From NCBI GenBank assembly GCA_037074615.1, contig CM073546.1:10099501-10163500 (forward strand): a DNA stretch of 64,000 nucleotides. Direction: 5' to 3'. Every line of letters starts with the position of its first letter. The stretch's first letter is position 1. The position numbers and the translations under genes are program-made. Shown in pieces: positions 23,063 through 34,289 of the stretch. The notes beneath the pieces are model-generated. The model saw only the letters and a program-made list of their open reading frames with translations, made no database searches and was not told the origin of the DNA. This DNA is from Leucaena leucocephala (lineage: Eukaryota > Streptophyta > Magnoliopsida > Fabales > Fabaceae).

Positions 23063-24404
23063 TAAATGTATGGTCATACTGTAATAGAAAGGTAGTTCCA
23101 TTTCTATAGTCAGACTACTCAGGGATCGAGAAAGTAACGGTTAGGAATAGGAGGATGACATTATCCATGCCTTAACTATGACCAAAATATCGCGTGACAG
23201 AAGGGATATGATATGGTTGTATAAAAGATTACATCGTTTAACGATCCTCATATGATTTGGGTAGTCGTTATGTCTTGCTAGAGACCGCTTGCGACTTGTG
23301 GGCTAGTATAACAAATAGCCCACTGCCAACTTCATATGGGCCTACAGGGTCGCACACAAAATAACCCAACATGAGCTATGATGTCCAGATTCATTGAATC
23401 TAAGACATGTCCAGATTCAATGAATGATCCAGGATAGATGCATATATATTTATTTATATTTATATTCGTATATATATATAAATTCGTATATATATATTAT
23501 ATATAAGAGATATATGAGATTTAATTTATAAGGATAAATTAAATCTCTATCACGTTTGAATTTGAAATTCAAATTGATAGGACATCTCATATAAGAGATA
23601 TTTATAAGATTTAATTTATAAGGATAAATTAAATCTCTATCACGATTGAATTTAAAATTCAAATTGATAGGATATCTCATATAAGAGATATTTATAAGAT
23701 TTAATTTATAAGGATAAATTAAATCTCTATCACATTTGAATTTGAAATTCAAATTGATATGATATCTCAAATTTGATTTATGAGAATAAATCAAATACAG
23801 TTCAGTCTTAACTTTATTTTAAGTTAAATAAATAGGTGAATTAAATCTGTGGGACGGATTTAATATTATTTATTTAATTAGTTTGTTATCAAATTATACA
23901 ATATATGATATTGTATTAATTTCAGCATTAATATAAGATTAACTCCTAAAATCCAATTCGGTAGAAGAAAACGCAGAGTATCCTATATATCTGATATTAG
24001 GAGCTACATTTTGCATAGAGATATACATAGAACACAGAAAGGCCGAAGGGGACTGAGCAAAGGGTTTGCAGATAAGAAACTGTCGAAATAGAGACGGAGA
24101 GGATGAACTCTTGAGAAAACCCTGGAGGGACAAGAGACGCTAGCACGTCGTTCGTGGTTAGAACGTTGTTCGTGTGGATACTAGTAGAGAAAGCCGACCT
24201 GAGTCGTCGACTTCTTGCGATCGGAAAGGGAGCATGAGCCGCGGAAAGAAGCAGTGAACATCGTGACCAAAAGCTGTGGAAGTCGCTGAGACACACTAAG
24301 GGTAACGCTTCTTCCCACTTGACTTAAACACATATGGTAGATCTTGGCAAGGAATGGAAAAAATTTTAAATTAATTTTGGCTGCGTGTCTTCCAATTCCT
24401 TTCA
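23063..24404 (+). repeat. Copia B 5' LTR, 5' truncated
   Basis: Homologous to 30118-31460. Similarity starts at AAATGTATGG. Upstream sequence does not match the start of the 3' LTR, so the first ~530 bp are deleted. It keeps a TATA-like TATAAAAG (about 23220-23227) and ends in CCTTTCA before the primer site. It contains the three 90-bp repeats. Confidence 0.9.
23517..23786 (+). repeat. Three 90-bp palindromic tandem repeats in the 5' LTR
   Basis: Units 23517-23606, 23607-23696 and 23697-23786 (the last one diverging at its end). Each unit begins AGATTTAATTTAT, four bases, then the exact reverse complement ATAAATTAAATCT. It goes on to a near-palindrome TTTGAATTTGAAATTCAAA and a third small stem, ATCTC...GAGAT. 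The arrangement recurs at about 30572-30843 in the 3' LTR. The resulting minus-strand open frame of 114 codons is a by-product of the 90-bp (30-codon) period. Confidence 0.9.
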
Positions 24405-24405
24405 G

Positions 24406-24420
24406 TGGTATCAGAGCCAT
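24406..24420 (+). other. Copia B primer binding site
   Basis: TGGTATCAGAGCCAT, a perfect start for pairing with the 3' end of initiator-Met tRNA, one base after the LTR end. Confidence 0.9.
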
Positions 24421-25592
24421 GCCGTTTTGTGTTTAAGTTAGGCTTGATTGTTGATTCATATGATATGTGTTAGTCGTAGCCGATCATATAATATGCGTTT
24501 TATGTGTGACATATAAGGGATCCCTATTATGTATGACATAAAAGGAATCTAAAAGGGAATTGAAATCGGTGGTGATACGTTTTGATTTGATCAATTAACG
24601 TAGATGGGGTCCGAGAAAACTGAATTCAGATTCGTGATTATTTATAAAGCAAATTTCTTTTTCTCGGGGCACTGCCCCCAGACCCCGCCCGCTAACCGGC
24701 TAGCAGGACCGCCATGGCTACCTGTTCGTAGCACAACATAACTGTAACATATGTTATTTTATAAATATTTTAGATTTGAAACATCAATTGCCCTGCCATT
24801 AAATCTGAATGTTGATTCTTGAATGCTTAGGTATGGTGAACAATATGGCTCTAGATTGCAAGTGTTGTAATCTAAATACGGCCTGCGTGTCGTGCCTTCC
24901 TATATATATACTCTCAATATACCTTCTCTTCTCATCTCACTCCCCTCGAATGTTAAAAGAGGTTTCTATATGTAATTTCCCTTTTCTTACTAGAGAGCTC
25001 CTCTCATTGGCTTGAGTGAACTTAGGATAGGTGAGCCATATTGTATCACATTTAAATTATGCATCTTATGATTATATCAGCACATGCATATTACTTGTAT
25101 GAGATACAAACTGAGAAACATGCATTCTCATAAACCAGATAGTTAAATTAAGCCCTCTAAATGAAATCTTAAGTCATAATGCCATCAATTTATAGACACT
25201 TATCAAAACCTCGATCGCTCAATTGTTGACTCCGCCAAAGTGGGTGCTTTTGAGTTATCTTAGGGAGATAAGCAAGAGTAATGGTGCTACTCTCACATGT
25301 TTATTATTGTTTGACTTAATTGAAATTAACAAAACGGTTTTGGGTCTCAAGGCATTAGATGAGATTAAAAACATGCCAGATCATATGATGATAGGATCCC
25401 ATGAACATCTAAGAGTTACATTTGATGTAATTGGTAAAGGTGTTACCTACCTAAATAACTTAATGTAAGCGTCCTGCCAAAGCGGATTTAAGTTTGAGCC
25501 AAATATGGATCTTAGCCCACTAACTATTGTATTGAGGGTTGTTTATTTAGTGGGAGATTACTAATTAAATTGCATATTTTAATTGTAGAATC
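24421..25592 (+). other. Copia B leader
   Basis: About 1.2 kb between the primer site and gag. It contains a short GC-rich island (about 24662-24722, with CTGCCCCCAGACCCCGCCCG) in AT-rich surroundings. An open frame at 25223-25468 has no recognised similarity; I regard it as unproven. Confidence 0.5.
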
Positions 25593-26470
25593 ATGATGAT
25601 TAGTAATACTGCTACATTATCGCTGCGATCTGTCCTTGAGAATGACAAACTCAATGGGACAAACTTTCTTGACTGGTTTAGGAACTTGAGAATTGTTCTC
25701 AAGCAGGAAAGAAAGGCGCATGTCCTAGATCAACCCATTCCTGAGGAGCCAGTGGCTAATACTCCTGGAGCTCAGAGAGATGCTTACACAAAGCATAAGA
25801 AAGACTCTGTCGATGTGGGATGCTTGATGCTAGCCACCATGGTTCTGGAGCTCCAAAGAGATCTGGAACACATGGAGGCTTATGAGATGATTGTGCATCT
25901 CAAGGAAATGTTCCAGCAACAGGCAAGGCAAGAGAGGTATGAGACCACTAAGGCCTTGTATTCCTGTAAGATTGCTGAAGGTGCATCAGTCAGTACTCAT
26001 GTCTTAAAGATGAAGGGGTACATTGATCACCTTGAGAGGCTTGGATTTCCCATAAGCCAGGAGTTAGCTACAGATTTGATCTTGAACTCACTCCCCAAAA
26101 GTTATGACCAGTTTATCATGAACTACAACATGAACAACATGGAGAAATCTATTTCTGAACTGCATGGGATGCTTAAAACTGCTGAGCCGAGTCTTAAGAA
26201 GAATCCCAGTAGTGTTTTGATGGATCAGAAAGGAAAGGGTATGAAAAAGAAAAGCAAAGGCAAGGGGAAGGTTCATGGCTCATCAGGTAAGACCAAAGAG
26301 TCAGGCAAGCCCGAAACCAAGCCTGCACCAAAGAAGGCAAAGCCTCCGAAGGAAGGAATCTGCTTCTTCTGCAATTAACCTGGTCATTAGAAGAGAAATT
26401 GCAAACTCTACCTCAAAGATCTGAAAAAGAACAAGAAGGATAGCGAGGCTATCTCTTCAGGTATTTATGT
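25593..26470 (+). pseudogene. Copia B gag
   Basis: Capsid/nucleocapsid precursor of Copia B. The open frame 25593-26378 (261 codons) has the Copia gag start (LRSVLENDKLNGTNFLDW, residues about 13-30) and the UBN2 capsid region (YETTKALYSCKIAEGASVS, residues about 117-135). A Lys-rich tail follows. The zinc knuckle CFFCN, stop, PGH, stop, KRNC at about 26362-26404 keeps the C-X2-C-X4-H-X4-C spacing but has two stop codons inside it. These stops separate gag from pol and would end translation before the knuckle is complete. Confidence 0.9.
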
Positions 26471-27843
26471 TATAGACATTCATCTTTCTACTTCCACCTC
26501 ATGGGTATTAGATACTACGTGTGGTTCTCATATTTGTACAAATGTGCAGGGACTAAAGGACAGTAAGAAGCTGAAAAAGGGCGAGGTTGACCTGCGAGTT
26601 GGAAACAAAGCAAGGGTTGCTGCGTTAGCTGTAGGCACTTATGAATTAGTTCTACCCACTAGGCTTTTGTTAGTTTTGAACAATTGCTATTATGTTCCTG
26701 CTTTAAGTAGTAACATTATTTCACTTTCTTATTTGGATAAGGAAGGTCTCACTTTCATTGCTGGGAATAGTAGATGTTCTATTTATTGTAATGATGTTTT
26801 CTATGCTCATGGTGATTTGCATGTTGATCATTACATATTAAATTTGGAACAACCCAATCATGGAAATATCTATAACATAACCACCAAAAGGGTCAAACCA
26901 AACGATTTGAATCCCACATACCTCTAGCACTGTCGTCTGGGCCACATAAATGAGAAACACATTTCTAAACTCCATCAAGATGGATTTCTAAACTTATTTG
27001 ATTTTGAATCATATGACACTTGCGAGTCTTACTTGTTAGGAAAGATGACAAAGTCACCTTTCAGTGGGCACAGTGAGAGGGCCACTAATTTATTGGGCCT
27101 CATACATACAGATGTGTGTGGACCGATGAACACAAATGCCAGAAGAGGTTATTCATACTTCATCACATTCATAGATGATTTCAGCAGATATGGGTATATC
27201 TATCTGATGAACATAAATCTGAGTCTTTTAAAAAGTTCAAAATATTTCAAAATGAAGTACAAAACCAACTTGGCAAAATAATTAAAGCCCTTCGATCTGA
27301 TCAGAGTGGTGAATATTTGAGCCAAGAGTTCATAGATCATCTTAGGAGTTGTGGGATAGTCTCACAATTGACTCCTCCAGGGACACCACAATGGAATGAC
27401 GTTTCTGAACGGAGGAATCAAACACTATTAGATATGGTTCGATCCATGATGAGTTAAACAGATCTTCCGCCCTCCTTTTGGGGCCATGCCCTAGAGACAG
27501 CTGCATTCACATTCAATCGTGTTCCATCTAAGGCAATTGAAAAGACTCCGTATGAGATATGGACTGGGAGGATGCCTAGTTTATCTTTCCTCAAGATTTA
27601 GGGATGTGAGGTATATGTTAAGCAACAAGCCTCAGACAAATTAGCGCCCAAATCCTCAAGGTGCCTTTTTGTGGGATATCCTAAGGAAACCAAGGGATAT
27701 TACGTCTACAACCCTGCTGATAATAAAGTGTTTGTTATTAGAAGTGGTATCTTTCTCGAACGAGAATTTATCTCTAAAAGAACCAGTGGGAGAAGGTACA
27801 CCTCGAAGAAGTTCGAGAGCCACAAGACACCACAGAACTGCAA
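26471..27843 (+). pseudogene. Copia B pol: protease and integrase
   Basis: The protease begins near 26500 with WVLDTTCGSHICT. The active-site D-T-G reads D-T-T (26511-26519), so catalysis is lost. The fold continues to NNCYYVPALSSNIIS. The integrase zinc region (HCRLGHINEKHI, then C-E-S-Y where the second Cys pair is partly lost) follows a stop at 26925-26927. The integrase core reads LIHTDVCGPM (first Asp), YFITFIDDFSRYGYIYLM, a frameshift near 27215, then ALRSDQSGEYLS (second Asp region) and GTPQWNDVSERRNQTLLDMV (catalytic Glu). Further lesions are a TAA stop at about 27457 and a TAG at about 27600. A clean stretch 27671-27877 covers the KGYYVYNPADNKVFV part before RT. Confidence 0.88.
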
Positions 27844-29574
27844 ATGGAAAACAGAGAAGACTCACAACAAGTTGTAGAGACTCCTCAAGTCACGCAAGGT
27901 CCACGAAAATCTAATAGGACACAACTTCAGCCTCAGAGATATGGATTTCTGATTTCTGATAGTCGTGATGTGTTGCTTATTGAGCATAATGAGTCGACTA
28001 CCTATCGAGAAGCTATAGTGGGACCAAACTCTGAAAAATGGCTTAATGCCATGAAGTCTGAGATGCAATCCATGTACGACAATAAGGTTTGGACCTTAGT
28101 CGACCCGCCTGAAGGTGTAAAAACTGTCGGGTACAAGTGGGTTTTTAAGGAGAAAATTGACATAGATGGCAATGTAAATGTCTTCAAGGCACGACTGGTT
28201 GCAAAAGGATTTACTCAAACTCATGGTGTGGACTATGATGAGACCTTTTCCCCAGTTGCAATAGCCAAATCAATCAGAATTCTCTTTGCCATAGCAGCAT
28301 ATTATGACTATGAAATATGGCAGATGGACGTCAAGACAGCCTTCCTTAATGGAAAGCTCATTGAGGATGTGTACATGACACAACCTAAAGGGTTTGTTCG
28401 TTCTGAGGACTCTGGTAAAGTGTGCAAGCTTCAAAGGTCCATTTATGGACTGAAGCAAGCCTCTCGGAGTTGGAATCATCGTTTTGATGAAGTAGTCAAA
28501 GAGTTTGGATTTCTTCAAAATATTGATGAACCTTGTGTGTACAAGAAGGTTAATGGGAGTACAGTTGTATTTTTGGTACTTTATGTCGATGACATCCTAC
28601 TTATTGGGAATGACATTCCTACCTTGCAGATTGTCAAGTCTTGGTTAGGAAAATCTTTCTCGATGAAAGACTTGGGTGAAGCCACCTACATCATAGGAAT
28701 TAGAATCTATAGAGATAGATCTAAAAGACTTCTAGGACTCAGTCAGAGTACATACATAGACAAAATACTGCATAGGTTCAGTATGCACGAATCAAAGAGG
28801 GGTTTCATACCCATGTCTCATGGTATTCACCTCAGCAAAGATCTGTGTCCTAGTACATCTGATTAGCGAGGTCGCATGAGTAAAGTTACATATGCCTCGG
28901 CCATAGGATCTATCATATACGCCATGTTATATACTCGACCGGATGTCTCGTTTGCCTTGAGTATAACTAGCAGATATCAACAGGACCCTGGTGAGGGCTA
29001 TTGGACTGCTGTTAAGAATATCCTTAAGTACTTAAGAAGGATAAAGGACTTATTTTTGGTCTATGGTGGATTGGATGACGAACTCTGTGTAACTGGTTAC
29101 ACAGATGCAAGTTTCTAAACTGACCAGGATGACCAAAAATCACAATCTGGATATATATTCCTCCTCAATAATGGAGCAGTAAGCTGGAAGAGCTCTAAGC
29201 AGGGCACTGTAGTAGATTCTGCAATGGAAGCTGAGTATATAGCAGCATCTGATACAGCTAAGAAAGTTGTTTGGATCAGAAAGTTCATCACAGAACTAGG
29301 GTTGATACCTACCATCTCAGATCCAATAACTTTGCTATATGATAATAGCGATGCCATTGCACAAGCTAAAGAGCCTAGGTCACATCAAAGGACCAAGCAT
29401 ATACTCAGGCGATTTCATCTCATCAGAGAAATCAACGATAGAGGTGATATAAAAATATGCAAAGTAGCAGGAGAAGATAATGTTGCTGATCCTCTAATAA
29501 AGTCGCTTGTGCAGGCAAAGTATGAGCGTCATGTTAGGTCAATGGGAATTAGTCAAATTAATGATTGTACCTAG
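27844..29574 (+). pseudogene. Copia B pol: reverse transcriptase and RNase H
   Basis: The longest open part is 27844-28866 (340 codons). The RT shows WTLVDPPEGVKTVGYKWVFK, KARLVAKGFTQTHGVDYDET, WQMDVKTAFLNGKL, QPKGFV and the catalytic YVDD at 28582-28593. All RT catalytic aspartates are present. A TAG at 28864-28866 separates it from 28876-29118 (YASAIGSIIYAMLYTRPDVS...TGYTDASF). After another stop, RNase H continues at 29224-29574 with MEAEYIAASDTAKKVVWIRK, LLYDNSDAI and HQRTKHI. The missing key to activity is the set of internal stops rather than the RT active site. Confidence 0.92.
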
Positions 29575-29579
29575 TGCAA

Positions 29580-29588
29580 GTGGGAGGT
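29580..29588 (+). other. Copia B polypurine tract
   Basis: GTGGGAGGT immediately before the TGTTGG start of the 3' LTR, right after the RNase H stop. Confidence 0.8.
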
Positions 29589-31460
29589 TGTTGGAAATCG
29601 TGCCCTAGGGGCCAATCATTGTCATATGAACATTATTGATTTATGAATTTATTAATTGTGTTATCATATTATTTGCATGTTTATTGTGATGACCATCCTT
29701 GGATAATTTATGATCTTATCCTAAATGTCCCTGGTCGGTCATCTCTGCAGGAGCATAGATGAAATAAGACCAGTATGACTTTGAAGATGTATAGAGATAT
29801 AAATCAAAGTCATAGGCACATGTAAGAGTACAAGGTGTTGGACCGACCCGCTATGAGAGAACTGCATGGGTAACGTCATAAGCTTCTCTCACATACAAAC
29901 CATATCAATATGCCCTTTGACCTGAGATCATCATGGATTTCTATATGACAAACGTTCAGCTTTGACCTAGTCAAAAGTCACTTTTGACCGAGTAATCATA
30001 AAGACTATGTTCGGGTTTAGTGGTTTTTCATGAGAGGGAATGTGAATGGTCAAGATGGAATTTGTCCCTCACATTCGTAGAGAGATATTACTAAGCCCCT
30101 CAATGAGTGAGTCTGAGAAATGTATGGCCATACTGTAATGGAAAGGTAGTTCCATTTCTATAGTCAGACTACTCAGGGATCGAGAAAGTAACGGTTAGGA
30201 ATAGGAGGATGACATTATCCATGCCTTAACTATGACCAAAATATCGCGTGACAGAAGGGACATGATATGATTGTATAAAAGGTTACATCGTTTAACGATC
30301 CTCATATGATTTGGGTAGTCGTTATGTCTTGCTAGAGACCGCTTGCGACTTGTGGGCTAGTATAACAAATGGCCCACTGCCAACTTCATATGGGCCTACA
30401 GGGTCGCACACAAAATAGCCCAACAGGAGCTATGATGTCCAGATTCATTGAATCTAAGACATGTCCAGATTCAATGAATGATCCAGGATAGATGCATATA
30501 TATTTATTTATATTTATATTCGTATATATATATAAATTCGTATATATATATTATATATAAGAGATATATGAGATTTAATTTATAAGGATAATAAATTAAA
30601 TCTCTATCACGTTTGAATTTGAAATTCAAATTGATAGGACATCTCATATAAGAGATATTTATAAGATTTAATTTATAAGGATAAATTAAATCTCTATCAC
30701 GATTGAATTTAAAATTCAAATTGATAGGATATCTCATATAAGAGATATTTATAAGATTTAATTTATAAGGATAAATTAAATCTCTATCACATTTAAATTT
30801 GAAATTCAAATTGATATGATATCTCAAATTTGATTTATGAGAATAAATCAAATACAGTTCAGTCTTAACTTTATTTAAGTTAAATAAATAGGTGAATTAA
30901 ATCTGTGGGATGGATTTAATATTATTTATTTAATTAGTTTGTTATCAAATTATACAATATATGATATTGTATTAATTTCAGCATTAATATAAGATTAACT
31001 CCTAAAATCTAATTCGGTAGAAGAAAATGCAGAGCATCCTATATATCTGATATTAGGAGCTACATTTTGCATAGAGATATACATAGAACACAGAAAGGCC
31101 GAAGGGGACTGAGTAAAGGGTTTGTAGATAAGAAACTGTCGAAATAGAGACGGAGAGGACGAACTCTTGAGAAAGCCCTGGAGGGACAAGAGACGCTAGC
31201 ATGTCGTTCATGGTTAGAACGCTGTTCGTGTGGATACTAGTAGAGGAAGCCGACCTGAGTCGTCGACTTCTTGCGATCAGAAAGGGAGCACGAGCCGCGG
31301 AAAGAAGCTGTGAACGTCGTGACCAAAAGCTGTAGTAGTCACTGAGGCATACTAAAGGTAATGCTTCTTCCCACTTGACTTAAACACAAACGGTAGATCC
31401 TGGCAAGGAATGGAAAATTTTTTAAATTAATTTCCGCTGCGTGTCTTCCAATTCCTTTCA
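29589..31460 (+). repeat. Copia B 3' LTR, full length
   Basis: 1872 bp, TGTTGGAAATCG to CCTTTCA. TATAAAAG at about 30274-30281 is the likely promoter. The 90-bp palindromic repeats lie at about 30572-30843. The part 30118-31460 matches 23063-24404. Confidence 0.92.
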
Positions 31461-32098
31461 CCACCTACTCTATCGTTATCATGCTTGCCATTGTCATGCG
31501 TAAGTTTTCTTTCTCTTCGCCATCTTTCCCTTTACTCATTCAAGCTTGCATTAATGCGAATATTTTAGCCATCTTGTTGGGAATAACTCGAAGAGTTTTA
31601 ATAACAGAATTTTCTAGAATTTGGATTTTCAACTTCTCCACTAGATATTTGATTTCTCCACCAAGTCTTTGACTTCTTCTAAAGATTTGGTCTGATACTT
31701 TAGGTGAAGGTGGTCATGGTGGCCGTCAGTGTGTGGTGGTTAAACTTTATTGGAAGGAACTTGAAGAATTTTAAAGGCAAAAACTTCTAGATCTTCAACT
31801 TCTCCACCAGATATTTCACTTCTTCTTCATATTTGGTTTGATACTTTTGACAAGAGTAGCCGAAGTGGTTGACGATAGGTAGTTGGCTTAGTGATACTTT
31901 CATAGCAGTTAATAATACAACTACTTTGGAAAGTAATTTTACATGGCGGGTACAAGACTACCATGAAATACATCAACTTATTACGTCGTTAACATTGATG
32001 TTGCCTTTGAAACTGCCTTAAAAAGCTTTTTTTTAACTGTCTTAAAAAATCTTTTATGTAGTAGTGAATTGTTTTCTCATTACACTATTACAAAAATG
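31461..32098. other. Spacer with a diverged direct repeat
   Basis: No gene. Two related segments at about 31615-31700 and 31783-31850 share CTTCAACTTCTCCA(C)(C/T)AGATATTT and a TTTGGT(C/T)TGATACTTT block. They look like an old local duplication. The short open frame at 31481-31672 has no recognised similarity. Confidence 0.45.
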
Positions 32099-32427
32099 GG
32101 TAAAGGTACAAAAAATGTCCTATGCACTTTTTTCTAAAAGTGCATCTAAACACCATAGTTTTTTTTGGAGGTGTAAAAATACCCATGAATATTCAATATA
32201 GGAGCAAAAGTAACAAGAGCATTAAATATAATTTTACATTGTTGCTGATATTTTAGAAAAAAAATAGTAGGGACCCCACTATGAAAAATAACTCTATTAG
32301 GTTATATTTAATTGTATTGGTATTTTTGCTCTCATTTTGAATGTTAATGAATATTTTTGTCTCCAAAAAACTTATAGTGCTAAGCTTACTTTTGGGAAAA
32401 ATGTATAGGTATTTTTGTGTATTTACC
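32099..32427. mobile_element. Foldback MITE with long inverted repeats
   Basis: A 329-bp element starting GGTAAAGGTACA and ending TGTGTATTTACC. The left ~140 bp and the reverse complement of the right ~140 bp align: each has a CAAAA(A/T)A block, AAAAGT, AGCA/AACACCATAAGTTTTTT-like text, GGAG, then AAAATA and GAGCAAAA. There is no coding capacity. I could not settle the target duplication, so the superfamily is open. Confidence 0.65.
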
Positions 32428-33017
32428 TAAAAAGACATATTTGCATCTCTCAAATAACATAAAGTGCTTATGTCAAGGGGCCGAGGCAATGTACATGTAT
32501 CTACTTGGTTGATATTTGCCTCATGTACATAGACAACCTAGTCTGCTTACAAGGAATACCTATGTCTACTTTATGGGATTTTTGTAAGAGTCAGTTTGTT
32601 AGAGTGAACTTCATTCTAATATTAAAAGAGGGTTGTGAGGATCAAAATTTTTATGTGACCATGATGAGCTAAATTCTCATATATGTTATAAATTGCATAA
32701 TAAGAGATGATTTATTAGAGTTACACAATTTTTTAGAACCATCTTTTAAAATATGCTTGATTTATTAGAATTGCACAATTTAAATTTCAAAATCTTATTG
32801 CAGGATATTATATATTATACTATTGTTCAATATTTAGAATTACACAAGACAAGAAAGAAAAATATAGAAAGAGAATGTGATGTAGCTGTCCAAAAGTCAA
32901 ATTATCTCAAAGAAGTTACATAGTCAACGTATTGTCTCTATATGACTCTTCATTCAATGTTCTAAGTTCAAAAATTGCCGAGTCAAAATATAAGGAAACA
33001 GATCATAAACATAATAT
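32428..33017. other. No feature recognised
   Basis: AT-rich spacer without motif, repeat or credible frame. Confidence 0.5.
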
Positions 33018-33262
33018 TTTTTTATTTTTTTAAGGGCTTTGGCTCACCTACGATCTAATAGCGGGATAAAGTCTCCCTTCCTTCTAAGTGATACTAATGT
33101 TAGGTAGGCGAGCCGTCAATTACTTGTAGGTATAAACCTATGTATCAAAGAGTTAGGATGCCTTCCTAAGCATCAAGGCTAGAACTACAATAAAATAGTA
33201 CTCCCTAGGGATCAGACACGCTCTAAATGGTCACATGTATCACCCCTTCATCAGCTAAACCT
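33018..33262 (-). mobile_element. SINE-like repeat, copy 2 (minus)
   Basis: In reverse complement this segment aligns with 34290-34550 over some 220 bp. Shared blocks include GGCATCCTAAC, GTAATTGA(C/T)(G/A)(G/A)CTCG and GAAGGGAGACTT, then CGTAGGTGA.C. Its 3' end on the minus strand runs into an A-rich tail (seen as TTTTTTTATTTTTTTAAGGGC on plus, about 33018-33035). A short non-coding retroposed family. Confidence 0.6.
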
Positions 33263-33387
33263 ATAGATAGATTATAAACATAAGAAATATCAAGAGGAAG
33301 TAATAATAAGTTTGAAAATAATCAACAGTATATGCTCCACAATGTATTTAAAGATAAACTACATAATAGTCAACAAATATTTGTTTA

Positions 33388-33520
33388 ATTGGTGAGGAGT
33401 TGGCTCATGACTTACAATGTCATAAGTTCAAATCTTGCTATTGATGTGGAGATTAGAGGCATATCCTAACCTAGTGAGCCATCGAAACTCAGCTCTCCTA
33501 AACATATTACTACAAAAAAA
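33388..33520 (+). mobile_element. tRNA-derived SINE candidate
   Basis: The block starts near TTAATTGGTGAGGAGTTGGC, which resembles a Pol III A box. About 33 bases later comes AGTTCAAATCTTGC, which resembles the B box (GTTCAAATC). It ends CATATTACTACAAAAAAAATG with an A tail. The length of about 130 bp suits a plant SINE. The tRNA of origin cannot be named. Confidence 0.5.
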
Positions 33521-33677
33521 ATGATAAACTACATAATAAATCAACCTTATCACATTATGAAGAGAAGAATCTTATAAAGGTGATATGAGCCCTACTATTT
33601 GTTATTTGATACAAAATACATTATACCAATAGTAAAGTGGAAACTAACAAATAAATGTAATTCCATTTGTTAATAAA

Positions 33678-34233
33678 ATGTATTTACTATATATGATGAT
33701 GTGGATTGCTTACTATGGTTTAAGCGGCTCTGTAGTAACGAGATATCCTATTTTGAAGCTGCTTTATAATATTACCTCTAGGTTTTATGTTTGGTTTTCT
33801 TTTTATGTTTTCTTTCTAGTTTACTTACTTTTGAAGACATGCATTCCTCTATTTTGGTTCCCTCTTACAATGTCTGCTTTCAGCTTTGGTTGCTCATGCG
33901 GTTGGTTTTAGTCACTCCCTTTTTCAAGCCACTGGCAAAGTTCACGACGTGATGTATAAGGACCTATTCATGCATCTTGATGGCGTGTATTGTTGGAGGA
34001 ACTATGATGTTAGACCTCTCCCAGCTTTTGGGCTTGTGATGCTGAGGTCTCCTTATATGATCAATAGAGACGTTGTAATCAAAAGGCCAAGCTATGGGTT
34101 CCCATTTCATGGGTGGCACACTTTAGTGTTGCTTCCAATCTTGGTTTTCTTTTTGTGCCATGTTGATAAGTTTTTATCAAATCTATATAGCTCTTACTTT
34201 CCACAAGGGGCCTTCTTGTCTTTTGTTGGGTAA
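33678..34233 (+). CDS. Unrecognised ORF pair, possibly a gene fragment
   Basis: Two overlapping frames, 33678-33911 and 33886-34233. The second (115 codons, no internal stop) is less AT-driven than its neighbours. It contains DLFMHLDGVYCWRNYDVR, RPSYGFPFHGWH and a hydrophobic stretch LVLLPILVFFLCHV that could cross a membrane. I do not recognise the family. It may be a fragment of a host gene, a chance frame or part of an unknown repeat. The ATG choice is uncertain because an upstream splice site could supply the start. Confidence 0.3.
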
Positions 34234-34289
34234 GGGGCTTTTTTCTGTATTACTTATAACTTAATGAAACAAAACTTATCTATCTTTTG

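Larger units (their letters stand above)
23063..31460 (+). mobile_element. Copia element B, 5' truncated
   Basis: A Ty1/Copia element of about 8.4 kb with a 1872-bp 3' LTR (29589-31460) and a 5' LTR that lacks its first ~530 bp (23063-24404). The primer site (24406-24420) and a GTGGGAGGT polypurine tract (29580-29588) are intact. The internal region encodes gag, protease, integrase, RT and RNase H in order but with stops and frame changes. By eye the shared LTR parts differ at roughly 40 of 1340 positions, mostly C/T and G/A, giving about 97% identity. No target duplication can be tested because the left end is missing. Confidence 0.92.

Noticed and set aside
23450..23794. Minus-strand open frame of 114 codons with repeated residues
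   Set aside because: It is produced by the 90-bp repeat period of the Copia B LTR and recurs at 30504-30851. No protein family fits.
25223..25468. 81-codon frame in the Copia B leader as an extra gene
   Set aside because: No recognised domain. Leaders of large Copia elements often contain chance frames. Kept only as a note in the leader entry.
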